The position numbers and the translations under genes were made by a program. Below are positions 1-9,104 of a stretch of 64,000 nt of DNA, piece by piece. Origin of the DNA: Tridacna crocea (lineage: Eukaryota; Mollusca; Bivalvia; Cardiida; Cardiidae); contig OX031061.1 in the NCBI GenBank assembly GCA_943736015.1, positions 16,129,290 through 16,193,289 on the forward strand, written 5' to 3'. The notes under the pieces are model-generated. The model was not told the origin of the DNA and did not search any database. It was given only the letters and a program-made list of their open reading frames with translations. Position 1 is the first letter of the stretch. The number at the start of each line of letters is the position of its first letter.

Positions 1-122
1 CCCATGATGTTTTATACTCTATCCAAGAAAATTTGCACCATTTGACCAACATTGAAATTGTTGTCTGCAAAATGCTTCCAATTTAGACAAGGCTAAGATT
101 TTGTCGTCTGGTAAAGGGTTAA
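1..122 (-). mobile_element. Type-1 PC-MITE, cut by window edge
   Basis: Only the half after the palindrome is present. It has the characteristic TTGTCTGCAAAATGCTTCCAA block and ends in GGTAAAGGGTTAA. The copy is diverged. Confidence 0.7.
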
Positions 123-146
123 AACACTGCATTATGTGGTAAAGAG

Positions 147-346
147 TTAACTCTTTCCCAAACGGCAACATCTTAGACTAGTCTAAATTGAAAGCACTGG
201 CAGAAATTTATTTCCAGCAGGGTAGAAAACGTTGTGGAAAAAGGAGAAAATGCTGGTTACCAGCATTTTCTCCTTTTCCCACAATGTTTTCAAAAGGCTT
301 TGTTCTCAGGGTTGTAAGAACCAGGGATTGTTTGGTAAAGGGTTAA
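147..346 (+). mobile_element. Type-1 PC-MITE
   Basis: It is bounded by TTAA on both sides. The central palindrome lies at about 230-295 with loop GGTTACC. The sub-terminal block is shortened because the ACAAAATAAA stretch is missing, and the arms have a few mismatches at the outer end (AACGTTGTGGAAAAAGG). Confidence 0.85.
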
Positions 347-524
347 ATGTGGTTGAAATGATGAAAATTATCTGTTGAAGGCCACAAAACATGAAAGAAA
401 AGGGCAGCATTGTCTCCTTTTTCATTCAGCAATGTTTTCAAAAGCCCTTTTCTCAGGGATGATAAAATGTGGTACTTTTTTGCAATCTATGGTGTTTTGT
501 ATGAGTTTTTGGCCCAAGTAGTGT

Positions 525-925
525 AGGGACCATCTTTGCGAGTCAAGTTCACGATCACTACGTGGATCTTACCTTAGCTGATTAAGCCTGATTTTGAGAT
601 TCCTGCGATACGCCCTTTATTGGATGTTGGTTATTACCCCCTTTTTCATCATATTTCTAAAAGCAAATATAATATCATTTTAGGAATACACATGAAGCGA
701 TAAGCAGACATCCACATGGGTTTCCATGTTTACCTTCTATTCGAAAGGTAGAGACCTTGTTCTATTTTTATCAAAGATGAAATGCTACGAGTGATTTCAT
801 TCGTTGCAGCTAGAGCTGGCTGCATCCAATGAAAAAGCGTATCGGATGAATGTAAAAATCAAGCTTGAACCGCCAAGGGTAGATTTACGTAGTGAATCGT
901 CAGTCTTGGCTTGCGAAGATGTGTG
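525..925 (+). mobile_element. CATCTTCGC-ended MITE (family C), nearly full length
   Basis: The left end reads CATCTTTGCGAGTCAAG and the right end is the inverted complement (CTTGGCTTGCGAAGATG), so the element has terminal inverted repeats of about 17 bp. There is no coding capacity. The same ~400 bp unit recurs at 9224, 14928 (reverse), 22607 (partial) and 31228, which defines a repeat family in this window. Confidence 0.8.
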
Positions 926-1093
926 GGGACATGTTATGTACAGTCTTGTCAGATTGTAGCAACTTAAAGTGTATTCAGGAATTCATGGATTGATATTCTG
1001 GTCTTTGTGTACAGGGTTTTTTTAAACACAAGTGTCCCCTCAAATCAGTTGGACTGTAAAAACAGAAGACATTGAAACATCAGAAAAATGAAC

Positions 1094-1305
1094 TAAGGTA
1101 AGGAGTTGAAATGTTCTAAAGAGTTACAGTTCTTGCTGTTATAAACTTTAAACTGAAAATTGAGCTTAGGAATGGGGTTAAAATGTACTAAAGAGTTAAT
1201 TTCTTGCTGATATAAACTGCAGACTGAGAAATCTACTAAGGAATGGAGTTACAATGTTCTAAAGAGTTATGGTTCTTGATGATATAAACTGTAGACTGAC
1301 ATGCT
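1094..1305. repeat. 72-bp tandem repeat, three copies
   Basis: The motif CTAAAGAGTTA followed by TTCTTG and ATATAAACT recurs at about 1116, 1188 and 1259, giving a period of 71-72 bp. Each unit contains an AAAGAGTTA string similar to PC-MITE termini, so it may derive from MITE ends. Confidence 0.6.
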
Positions 1306-1350
1306 GAAAAGATCACATAAACAGAACAGGTAATGTTTATGCTACTTTAT

Positions 1351-1586
1351 TTAACTTTTTACCAGCCAAACAACAATATTTAAGACTGGCCCAAATTGAA
1401 AGCATTTGCAGATGAATAATCAAATATTGCTGGAATGGCTAGATTTGACTCTGATAGGATTTGAAAAAAACATTGTTGGAGAAGGAGAAATTGCTGTTTA
1501 CCAGCATTTTCTACATTTCCATAATGTTTTTAGAAGCCTTTTTTCTTCAGGTCATTACAATTCGCAATTATGTGGTAAAGAGTTAA
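1351..1586 (+). mobile_element. Type-1 PC-MITE, diverged
   Basis: TTAA flanks both ends. The palindromic core has the mutated arms GGAGAAGGAGAAATTGCTG and CAGCATTTTCTACATTTCC, so pairing is partly lost. It seems an older copy. Confidence 0.75.
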
Positions 1587-1667
1587 TAAGATATTGTGAG
1601 GTAATTCAGGAAGGCTCTCTCACCCATTTCCTTTTAAAATATTTTTAGCTCTTTTGCAAGAAATAGT

Positions 1668-2545
1668 TTTAGCTCTGCTCTACCTGAGCATGAATTGCCC
1701 AAATTTAGCTTTTGTGATCATGTTGTGGCCATCGTAGTTCATCTGTCATCTGTTGTGCATTCTGAACAGTTACCTTCTGTGCACTCTAGAGGCTACTTTC
1801 TCATTCCAATACTCATGAAACTTGATCAGAATGTTTTGATAATATCAAAAAGTAGATCGCAAGGCCCAATCTTAGGAAAATCGTGTGTGGACCTGGAGAC
1901 CACATTCTTAAGTCTGATACCCAAAATTCATCTGTTTGTCCTATTAGTATCTTGTATAGGTTTGAAGTGGGTCACTTGGGTCAAAAATTAGGTCAAAGGG
2001 ACAAATTGTAGAGAAAATCTTTTTGTGCACTCTAGAGGCCACTTTTTTGGTCCAATACTTGTGAAACTTGATCAGAATGTTTGTCTTGATGATATTTCAA
2101 ATTGATTTACAATCGGTTAAAAGTAGATCAATTGGAAAAAAATCGGTAAAATACCTTGTGAACACTCTAAAAGGCATATTTTCAGTGTTATGTCTAATAC
2201 TCATGAAATTTAGTCAGAATGTTTGTCTTGATGATATAATTAGAGTACAAGTTTGAAATTAGGTCATGTCAAAAAAGTAGGTCAACAAGTAGGTCATCTG
2301 AGCAGATCTAAGAAAAATTTTTTGTGCACTCTACAGGCCACATTTTCAGACAGACACTTATAAAACTTGGTGATATCATGAACTTGTGTTCATGATATCT
2401 AGAACATTATCAAAAATGGGTGATGTTAGTTTAAAAAGTAGGTCATTGGGACAAATGGTAAAAATACCACATGTGCAATCTAAAAGCTGTATTTTCAATC
2501 TGATACTCATGAAATGTGGTCAATGTTATAATGTTATTAACTCAT
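1668..2545 (+). mobile_element. Degraded 145-bp-tandem element (family H)
   Basis: The start resembles the head of the 12.3 kb element (a CTACCTGAGCATGAA... motif, then TGTGATCATGTTGTGGCC). It is followed by about five diverged units containing ACTCTAGAGGC, CTCATGAAACTTGATCAGAATG and AAAGTAGATC/AGGTCA, at about 1783, 2030, 2165, 2330 and 2477. No transposase is seen. Confidence 0.65.
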
Positions 2546-2765
2546 TACTACACGACAAAATTTTATACTGGTTCAACTTGAAAGCATTTGCAGAAGACAA
2601 ATTAAAGGTGACTGAAAAATTGAAATTTGCTCTGGGAAGGGCAGAAAACTCTGTGGGAAAAGGAGAAAATGCTGGTTACCAGCATTTTCTCCTTTTCCTG
2701 CAGTGTTTTCAAAAGGCTTCTTTCTCGGGGGTGTCAAAAGTAGGGCTTGTGTGGTAATGGGTTAA
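2537..2765 (+). mobile_element. Type-1 PC-MITE
   Basis: TTAA is present at both ends. The palindrome is almost perfect with loop GGTTACC, and one arm position differs (CCTTTTCCTGCAG against CTGTGGGAAAAGG). Confidence 0.9.
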
Positions 2766-3001
2766 TCAAGTGATTTCGTATTGGCACAGTTACAGGTCCA
2801 AGGTCAGCCGTATTGGCCCTATTTGTGAAATCAAAATGCCATGAAACAATGTTGTAGCTCAAAACACTTCATTCTGAAAAACAATTATTCTTAACGGCAT
2901 TGTATGGGACATCCATTTTTAAATCGCACATGTGTCACCGGCTTCGAAAATTGTGGGAAGGTAATTGCAAAATCAACGAAACTAATAAACAAAATATTAA
3001 T

Positions 3002-3353
3002 CAGAGTTCTGCCAAGCTTCTTACCTTATGGGGCCTCTGGCCCATCCAAACCCAAAAGTGGGGCCACCTTTTTACAACATGGGGCCATGAGTGAAATTCA
3101 GGGAACCCAACTTTCATTAAGTACCAAGCCAATCAGAATTGCCGTTACGATCCATAAAACGAGTTTGGGGAAAACACAGAAGTGCAATTGATGCAAACAA
3201 AAGTTACGGTGAATTTGTCCCAAGTAATGATTCATGCCTACGTTGCATGGCTCATATTTTTAATGCGCTGGGTCCCCTCGGACATACTTTTTGGGGGCCA
3301 TCTGTAATTTTTTAGCGCCGATCCCGCAATGGGGCGTCCTCGGCAGAACTCTG
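3002..3353. mobile_element. Inverted-repeat MITE with CAGAGTTCTGCC ends
   Basis: The first 12 bases and the last 12 bases are exact inverted complements (CAGAGTTCTGCC ... GGCAGAACTCTG). Internal sub-terminal G/C-rich blocks (GGGGCC...) also face each other imperfectly. No coding capacity is apparent and only one copy lies in the window. Confidence 0.6.
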
Positions 3354-3499
3354 TATACTAACGAAGAAAGTTGTCAGGTACCATATGCACTGCTTTGTTT
3401 TATTTGGACAGGTCTTCAATAACAATAATGTACAAGCTGAAAAACTTACCTTTTTAAAACGAAAATGGCGGATTTAAAATGTCTCCGATGACATATGCT

Positions 3500-3640
3500 A
3501 TGACGTAGGTTGTTACCCCTGAGTACTGACACAACTTTCTTTATAAGTCACTAACTACTTTTCCCAAATACATCAGCGGTGAGCTCTAGACAAAAATTGC
3601 CAGAAGGAAAGTTTGCCTCGACTGGGTTGAAAAAAGGAGG
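3500..3640 (-). mobile_element. SINE-1 fragment
   Basis: Read on the minus strand, it matches the body of the SINE at 45217 (GAGGCAAACTTTCCTTC..., then GTATTTGGGAAAAGTAGT and AAAGAAAGTTGTGTCAGTA). The tRNA-like head and the tail are missing. Confidence 0.55.
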
Positions 3641-3792
3641 AATGGCCTGTATGATATTCTGGATAAAGGGGAAACAAACATTGCGAAGATATCCTTCCGC
3701 GTATATTTCTACGCTTATTCTTATCCTGCGAAATAGAATAAATGAAACTTTCATGCCTATAGTAAAAACCCAGAATGCTTAGAAATTACTCA

Positions 3793-4010
3793 TTAACCAA
3801 ACGATAAAATTTTGGACTGTTTTCAAATTGAAAGCATTTGCAGATGACAAAATAAATGTGACTCAAGTACTGAAATTTTAGAAGCATAGAAAACATAGAA
3901 GGAAAAGGAGAAAATGCTGATTTCCAGCATTTTTTCCTTTTCCCACTATGTTTTCAAAAGGTTTCTTTCTCAGAGTTGTTAAAAGTTCGGATTGTGTGGT
4001 AAAGGATTAA
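3793..4010 (+). mobile_element. Type-1 PC-MITE
   Basis: It is flanked by TTAA, but the CCCTTT of the left terminus has been lost (TTAACCAAACGATAAAATTTT). The palindrome is near 3893-3957 with loop GATTTCC, where pairing is broken. Confidence 0.8.
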
Positions 4011-4322
4011 TCAACTGTTGTTTCGTGAAGAGGGAAAATGGCTGATGTATTAAGATTCTGCTTAGACTCATAAAATGGCCAGGCATGAGATTATGTGGAA
4101 GGTCTGCCTGTACAGTAATTGCCCTCCACTTGTCTTTGGGGAACTATTACATAAGGTCACAAAAACATGAGAAATTAATGAGCAGTCTTGTTTACCTTAT
4201 ATGGATTTTTCTAGCGCATCAGTCTGCTTTTGAAGAAACTGTCAAATCCTGGTAGCCCTGATGTCGTCTGCTTAGTCACTGTGTTAAAACTTTGACGTTC
4301 TATATGGTTTGCAACATACAAA
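4011..4322. other. Unassigned non-coding DNA
   Basis: I see no open coding exon with splice sites, no recognisable repeat family and no RNA gene here. Confidence 0.5.
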
Positions 4323-4470
4323 AAGGGGTATTCGAACATTAGCGTAAAGTGTCGTCTCGGATCAGGGTAATCCAAGATAGCACTTTACGCCAACAGAAGA
4401 CTTTTGTGAAAGAGAAAATAACTCCGGCTGATCAAAATGACACTTTACACGAAATGCCCGAATGCCCCTT
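4323..4470. mobile_element. Short inverted-repeat MITE
   Basis: The ends AAGGGGTATTCGAACAT and ATGCCCGAATGCCCCTT face each other. Inside them GCGTAAAGTG and CACTTTAC also pair, so the whole 148 bp can fold. A related hairpin vocabulary (CACTTTAC, CTCGGATCA) reappears at 59388. Confidence 0.6.
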
Positions 4471-4618
4471 CTTGCATGTTAGAGGCCATAATCATCTGTG
4501 TTATTACTCATAGATATAAACTGAAAACTGGGACAAACTGTTTACTATCAAAGGGGAACTAATACAGTAAAGGCAGGTAAGCATCAAGGTATTTCTGACA
4601 GTTATGTCCCTTTTGTGA

Positions 4619-4850
4619 CTTAAAGGTGGCCCTTCAGATTTTGTCAGAAATTTTACAAAAAAAAAATCATCCTTATACTCCCAAAGCCTTTTAATTTGGG
4701 TTCATAAAACCCCAGTAGTCGAAAACCATCTGAAGAGAAATTTATGAGTCTTAATTGTTGATGATTTGTATTATTTTTTCAATTGAATTTCAGTGATATA
4801 TATTTTTCTTAATTTGGTGAGATGTAAAAATTCTAATTACCCACCTTTAA
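4619..4850. mobile_element. AAAGGTGG-ended MITE (family E), short form
   Basis: The left end TTAAAGGTGGCCC and right end ACCCACCTTTAA are inverted. The inside is A/T-rich (TACTCCCAAAGCCTT, CCCCAGTAGTCGAAAACCATC). Longer or interrupted relatives occur at 35398 and at 12189/14141. Confidence 0.75.
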
Positions 4851-5092
4851 ATTTTCACTGAAAATCCAGCAGCTGCAGTGGAACATTTGGGCACCCATAA
4901 GTGGTGGTCTTGTTTCAAACAAGGTGGAATCCTTTTGAAGTAGCTTTGAATGGCTAAAAAGCCATGTTTTTACTCGGATTGTTATGAAATAATGTATTGT
5001 CAGTATTTCTGTGTTTTTGGTATCTTGCTCGGGAAAGGATTACCTTGAGACTAAGGTCAAATAATAATGATTTCAGTCTGTATTAACCCATT

Positions 5093-5311
5093 ACCACACA
5101 ATCCCTACTTTTGACGCCCCTGAGAAAGAAGCCTTTTGAAAACACTATAGGAAAAGGAGAAAATGCTGGTAACCAGCATTTTCTCCTTTTCCCACAGTGT
5201 TTTCTACCCTTCTCAGAACAAACTTCAATTTTTCATTCACCTTTATTTTGTTGTCTGCAAAAGCTTTCAATTTGGGCCAGTCTAAAATTTTGTTGTGTGG
5301 TAAAGAGTTAA
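5093..5311 (-). mobile_element. Type-1 PC-MITE
   Basis: TTAA is present at both ends. The core loop is GGTAACC and the arms match well over about 28 bp. Confidence 0.9.
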
Positions 5312-5419
5312 GGCATGCAAATCCTTTGAATTTTGGTGAGATATCCATTGTATTTGGACTTTATTAGTATTTATCCATTCAACCCTTGATCACACCGTTT
5401 AAAGTTTTAGTGACCGTAA

Positions 5420-5546
5420 AAAAGAAGATTTTTGAAACATAGTTTTGAAGATTTTTGGTAACCAGCATTTTCTCCTTTTTCCCACAATATTTTCAAAAGC
5501 TTTCTTTAGGGTTGTCAAAATTCATGATAGTGTGTTAAAGGGTTAT
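5420..5546 (+). mobile_element. Type-1 PC-MITE right half
   Basis: It begins inside the palindrome (TTTTTGGTAACCAGC) and continues through the right sub-terminal region to GTTAAAGGGTTA. The left half is missing. Confidence 0.6.
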
Positions 5547-5668
5547 TGTCGCTTCAATGCTAGGCAATTTAGAATATGGAATTCTAATTTATGTATACAA
5601 CAGTGGAGCGAGTCAGGGCTATTTTTGGCTCTCTTGTTTCACATCTGTACCACTCTACACACTTTTTG

Positions 5669-6090
5669 ACAGGTCCAAATTGAAAGCATTAACAGACATC
5701 AACCTGAATGTGGCTTAACCCTTTACTCCATAGATACTCATTTCTATGCATTGCTTGTAAGAGGCTTTGGAAAACATTGTGGCAAAAGGTGAAATTGCTC
5801 ATGACGAGTAATTTCACCTTTTGCCACAATGTTTTCTACGCTATCAAAAGGTGTCATATACACATAAGAAATGGCTTTATCCTTGCTCTTAATTAGAGTC
5901 ATTGAGAGATACCATAAAAATGCCTTAAGGGGTAAAGGGTTAAATGATTGAATTTGTCTTTAAAATGGGTAGAAATCATTGTGAGAAAAGGAGAAAATGC
6001 TGGTTACCAGCATTCTCTCCTTTTCCCATTATGTTTTTTAAAAGGCTTCTTCCTCAGGGTAGCTAAATCTGAGGATTATGTGATAAAGAA
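5669..6090 (+). mobile_element. Type-1 PC-MITE interrupted by a type-2 copy
   Basis: The left segment 5669-5718 (GTCCAAATTGAAAGCATT...AATGTGGCTTAA) and right segment 5940-6090 (TTAAATGATTGAATTTGTC..., palindrome, AAAAGGCTTCTTCC) join into one element. The break is exactly a TTAA that now flanks the type-2 copy. Confidence 0.75.
5715..5943 (+). mobile_element. Type-2 PC-MITE nested in type-1 copy
   Basis: The ends are TTAACCCTTTACTCCATAG and GGGGTAAAGGGTTAA. The core is GTGGCAAAAGGTGAAATTGC, then the spacer TCATGACGA, then its complement. The host TTAA is duplicated on both sides. Type 2 shares with type 1 only the outermost ~10 bp and the palindromic core design. Confidence 0.85.
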
Positions 6091-6237
6091 TTTGCCCAAA
6101 TTGAAAGCATATACAGTGTATAAATGTGGATAAAATGTTTGAAATTGATCGAAACATTGTCTGAAAAGGGCAAAATATTTCCTAAAAGGCTTCTTCCTCA
6201 AGGTCGTTAAAACTCGGGATTATGTGGTAAAGGGTTG
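6091..6237 (+). mobile_element. Degraded type-1 PC-MITE
   Basis: It keeps GCCCAAATTGAAAGCAT and the right end GGTCGTTAAAACTCGGGAT...GGTAAAGGGTTGA. The second palindrome arm has been deleted. Confidence 0.6.
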
Positions 6238-6412
6238 AACATTGCAACACCTGGAGAAAAATGTTGCGAAAAGAAAAGACTCCAAGTGTTCTCCACACCA
6301 CTTTTTCATCTTCATCTTCCTGCACTTACGTAACTGCATTTTCTGTTCTGGATTTTTGTTTACAAGTTTGGAAGTGTCCCAGTAATGTGTGGGAGTTTAT
6401 GTGAGGTAACAC

Positions 6413-6637
6413 TTAACCCTTACCCCATGAGGAATTTCTTTTGTATCTCTAATTGACCTTAAATAACAGCAAGGATGAAGCCGTTTCTTATGTGTATATG
6501 ACACCTTTTGATAGCGTAGAACATTGTGACAAAGGGTGAAATTGCTCATCATGAGCAATTTCACCTTTTGCCACAATATTTTCCAAAGGCTCCTACAAGC
6601 AATGCATAGAAATGAGTATCTATGGAGTGAAGGGTTA
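6413..6637 (-). mobile_element. Type-2 PC-MITE
   Basis: It is bounded by TTAA. The core arms GACAAAGGGTGAAATTGCTCA and TGAGCAATTTCACCTTTTGCC are mostly paired. Its right TTAA is also the left TTAA of the next copy. Confidence 0.85.
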
Positions 6638-6856
6638 ACCAAACAGTCCCAAGTTTTAACAACCCTGAAGAAAAAGCCTTCTGAAAACATTGTGGGAAAA
6701 GGAGAAAATGCTGGTAACCAGCATTTTCTTCTTTTCCCACAATGTTTTGTACACTTCCAAAGTCAAGTTTTAATTTTTGAGTCACATTTATTTTGTTGTC
6801 TGTAAATGCTTTTGGTTTGGTCAAGTCTAACATTTTGTCACTTGGTAAAGAGTTAA
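6634..6856 (-). mobile_element. Type-1 PC-MITE
   Basis: It shares TTAA with the type-2 copy before it and the degraded copy after it. The core loop is GGTAACC, and the second arm carries TTCTTCTTTTCCC instead of TTCTCCTTTTCCC. Confidence 0.88.
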
Positions 6857-7046
6857 CTCTTTACTACAATATTTCAAATTCTAATTATGATCTTGAAGTA
6901 GAACTTAGCTTTCGAAAACCTAGGAAAGGGAGAAATACTGGTAATCAGTATTTTCTCCTTTTCCTACAATGTTTTCTAGGAATCAAAGGAAAATGTCATC
7001 AACTTAGCCACATTTAATTTGTCAGCTGCACAGTGCATTCATTTAA
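6853..7046 (-). mobile_element. Degraded type-1 PC-MITE with altered core
   Basis: The core reads AGAAATACTGGTAATCAGTATTTTC. ATGC has become ATAC in one arm and GCAT has become GTAT in the other, so pairing is retained. It sits between two TTAA sites shared with its neighbours. Confidence 0.65.
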
Positions 7047-7388
7047 CTCATTACCAAATGACAAAATTTTAGACTTGTCCAAATCGGAAGTATTTGCAGA
7101 CAACAGAATAAAAGTGACTGAAAATTTGAAATTTGTTATGTGAAGGGTAGAGAACATTGTGGGAAAAGGAGAGAATGCTGGTTACCAGCATTTTCTCCTT
7201 TTCCCACAATGTTTTCTAAAGGCATCTTTCTCAGGGTTGTCAAAAGTAGGGATTGTGGGAAAAGGAGAAAATGCTGGTTACCAGCATTTTCTCCTTTTCC
7301 CACAATGTTTTCTCCTTTTCCCACAATGTTTTCTAAAGGCGTCTTTCTCAGGGTCGTCAAAAGTAGGGATTGTGTGGTAATGGGTTAA
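7043..7388 (+). mobile_element. Type-1 PC-MITE with internally duplicated core
   Basis: The left half and first palindrome (about 7146-7220) are followed by GGGATTGTG running directly into GGAAAAGGAG of a second palindrome (about 7253-7315). A further partial copy of CCTTTTCCCACAATGTTTTC follows before the normal right end. The joint falls in ATTGTG, which the terminus and the arm share. Confidence 0.85.
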
Positions 7389-7413
7389 GATAAGAGTAAA
7401 ATTTAAAAAAAAA

Positions 7414-7627
7414 TTAACTCTTCATCTTCTGACAAAATTTAAGCTTGGTCCAAATTGAAAAGCATTTTTAACTTGACAGGTTAGGTATTACTCAAAACAT
7501 GAAATATTTCTATCAAAAAGTAGAAAACATCATTAGAAAAGAAGCATTTCCTCCTATTCCCACAATGTTTACCAAAGCCCGCTACCTCAGGGTAGTTGAT
7601 TAAACTTAAGATTGTACAGTAAAGGAT
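7414..7627 (+). mobile_element. Degraded type-1 PC-MITE
   Basis: It keeps TTAACTCTTCATC, GGTCCAAATTGAAAAGCATT, the arm CATCATTAGAAAAGAAGC and a right end ACAGTAAAGGAT. The palindrome is largely lost. Confidence 0.55.
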
Positions 7628-7920
7628 CTGTAAACATAGCTGTAAAGTTTATTTATAATAAGCTGAAAATGTGTTAGATTTAGCTATTAATAGTTTTGCT
7701 TTGATCATCAGCTCTTACCATGCTTTGAGCAGAATTATGAAGGGCCAGTGTTGACAGTAAAGATTAAGATCAGACTATAGAGACATTACAGTCTGTTCAT
7801 GGTCTACACTGTTTGTTCACGGTCTATGTATACTGTTTGATAGATAGGAAAAATATTCTTTTTCTACAGCTTAGATTGTAGAATAATTAGACTATATCAT
7901 CTTCTGCAGGCTTGTAACTT
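7628..7920. other. Unassigned non-coding DNA
   Basis: A/T-rich sequence with a short direct echo (TGTTCATGGTCTAC / TGTTCACGGTCTA near 7796-7827). No gene or known repeat is recognised. Confidence 0.5.
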
Positions 7921-8010
7921 TTAACCCATTACCACACAATCCCCAGTTTTGACGACCCTGAGAAAGAAGCCTTTAGAAAACATTGTGGGAAAAGGAGAAA
8001 ATGCTGATAG
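7921..8010 (-). mobile_element. Type-1 PC-MITE, broken in the palindrome
   Basis: The left part runs from TTAACCCATTACC to the first palindrome arm and stops at the loop (ATGCTGATAGCC), where the family F element begins. The other half is not found on the far side. Confidence 0.75.
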
Positions 8011-8012
8011 CC

Positions 8013-8560
8013 AACTAATTAAATCAACTTCAGTTGTGTGTGTGTGGGGACACAGAAAATTTACCCAATGTGAGGACACAGGTCAGCCTTCACTGATTGC
8101 ACAGGCTGACCTGTAGGATGATACTTTTTTCTGTATGCCCGAAAGGGTCGTATTATATTATGGTCTCAGTTGTCCATCCATGTCTGTTCACAATTTCTTG
8201 TGCGCGCAACTCTTCCAACAATTTCATCGGAACAGGTCCTAACTTGCCACAATGAATCTCTTATGATTCGTGGTTGTGCATGTGACTCTTAAAATTTGGA
8301 TATCTTTAGGCTTTCTGGATCTTAATCCATTTTGCAGACTAAGCCCCTTCAGGCATATATGCGCATTCTGCGAAATCCTCGTTGTAGATGTATTAAAACC
8401 CCTTTTTATTGAGCAGTCACTCTGTTATAGTTGGTTCAGAAAAACCTCCACTCTTTGTGTTGAATTGTGGTTTCTGAAATTTGAAGTAAATGGTACATAA
8501 TTAAAGTATGCATAATTATGATCTATGTCAGCCTAACAACTGAAGTTGATTTAATTAGTT
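8013..8560. mobile_element. Inverted-repeat element (family F), ~550 bp
   Basis: Terminal inverted repeats of about 25 bp are clear: AACTAATTAAATCAACTTCA begins the element and its complement TGAAGTTGATTTAATTAGTT ends it. Inside is a small hairpin with AGGTCAGCC / GGCTGACCT (8083-8114). No transposase is encoded. Confidence 0.8.
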
Positions 8561-8720
8561 CTTTCAGCTTGGTGCTCTCTCAAATGCACCTACAATGCTT
8601 CTCCAAATAAAAGCTCAGGGGAGCTGTGGAAAACAAAGTCAGGGAGCATTTTATTTTGTACCCAATTTGCAAACCAAAAAGTCTGTCCAATTATGTATGT
8701 TTGTGTATTTTAGTGGCTTT

Positions 8721-8949
8721 TTAACCCTTTCCCAAACAACAAGTTTTAGACTCTTCCAAACTCAAAGTGTTTGCAGACCAAAATTTCAAATTTGATAAAT
8801 GGATGGCAGAAAGTTCTCCAAATGGGTAGAAACACTGTGGGAAAAGGAGAAATTGCTCGTTACGAGCAATTTCTTCTTTTCCCAAAGTGTTTTCAAAAGA
8901 CTTGTACTGCAAACACATATAAACAAGGGCTTGTTTGGGAAAGGGTTAA
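8721..8949 (+). mobile_element. Type-3 PC-MITE
   Basis: The ends are TTAACCCTTTCCCAAACAAC and GGGAAAGGGTTAA. The core carries AAATTGCTCGTTACGAGCAATTT in place of AAAATGCTGGTTACCAGCATTTT, with both arms changed together. Confidence 0.88.
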
Positions 8950-9104
8950 GGGTTTTTATGGGGGAGGGAGGGGAGAGGGCTACTTATAGGGAGAGTGCTT
9001 TTATTGGAAGAAATATGGTATATATCGCTGATGAATTGGAAATAACTTTGCCAATTTTTCATTTAATATGTCAAATGCATCACAACCTTTGCACTTTTAT
9101 GAGC

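Noticed and set aside
3002..3353. Possible exon of an unknown gene (locally higher G+C)
   Set aside because: Exact inverted ends identify a MITE, and no frame stays open across it with splice sites.
7136..7388. Recurrent short frames encoding VGKGENAGYQHFLLFPQCF-like peptides throughout the window
   Set aside because: They map exactly to the MITE palindrome on both strands and stop in the sub-terminal regions. They are repeat-derived, not a gene family.
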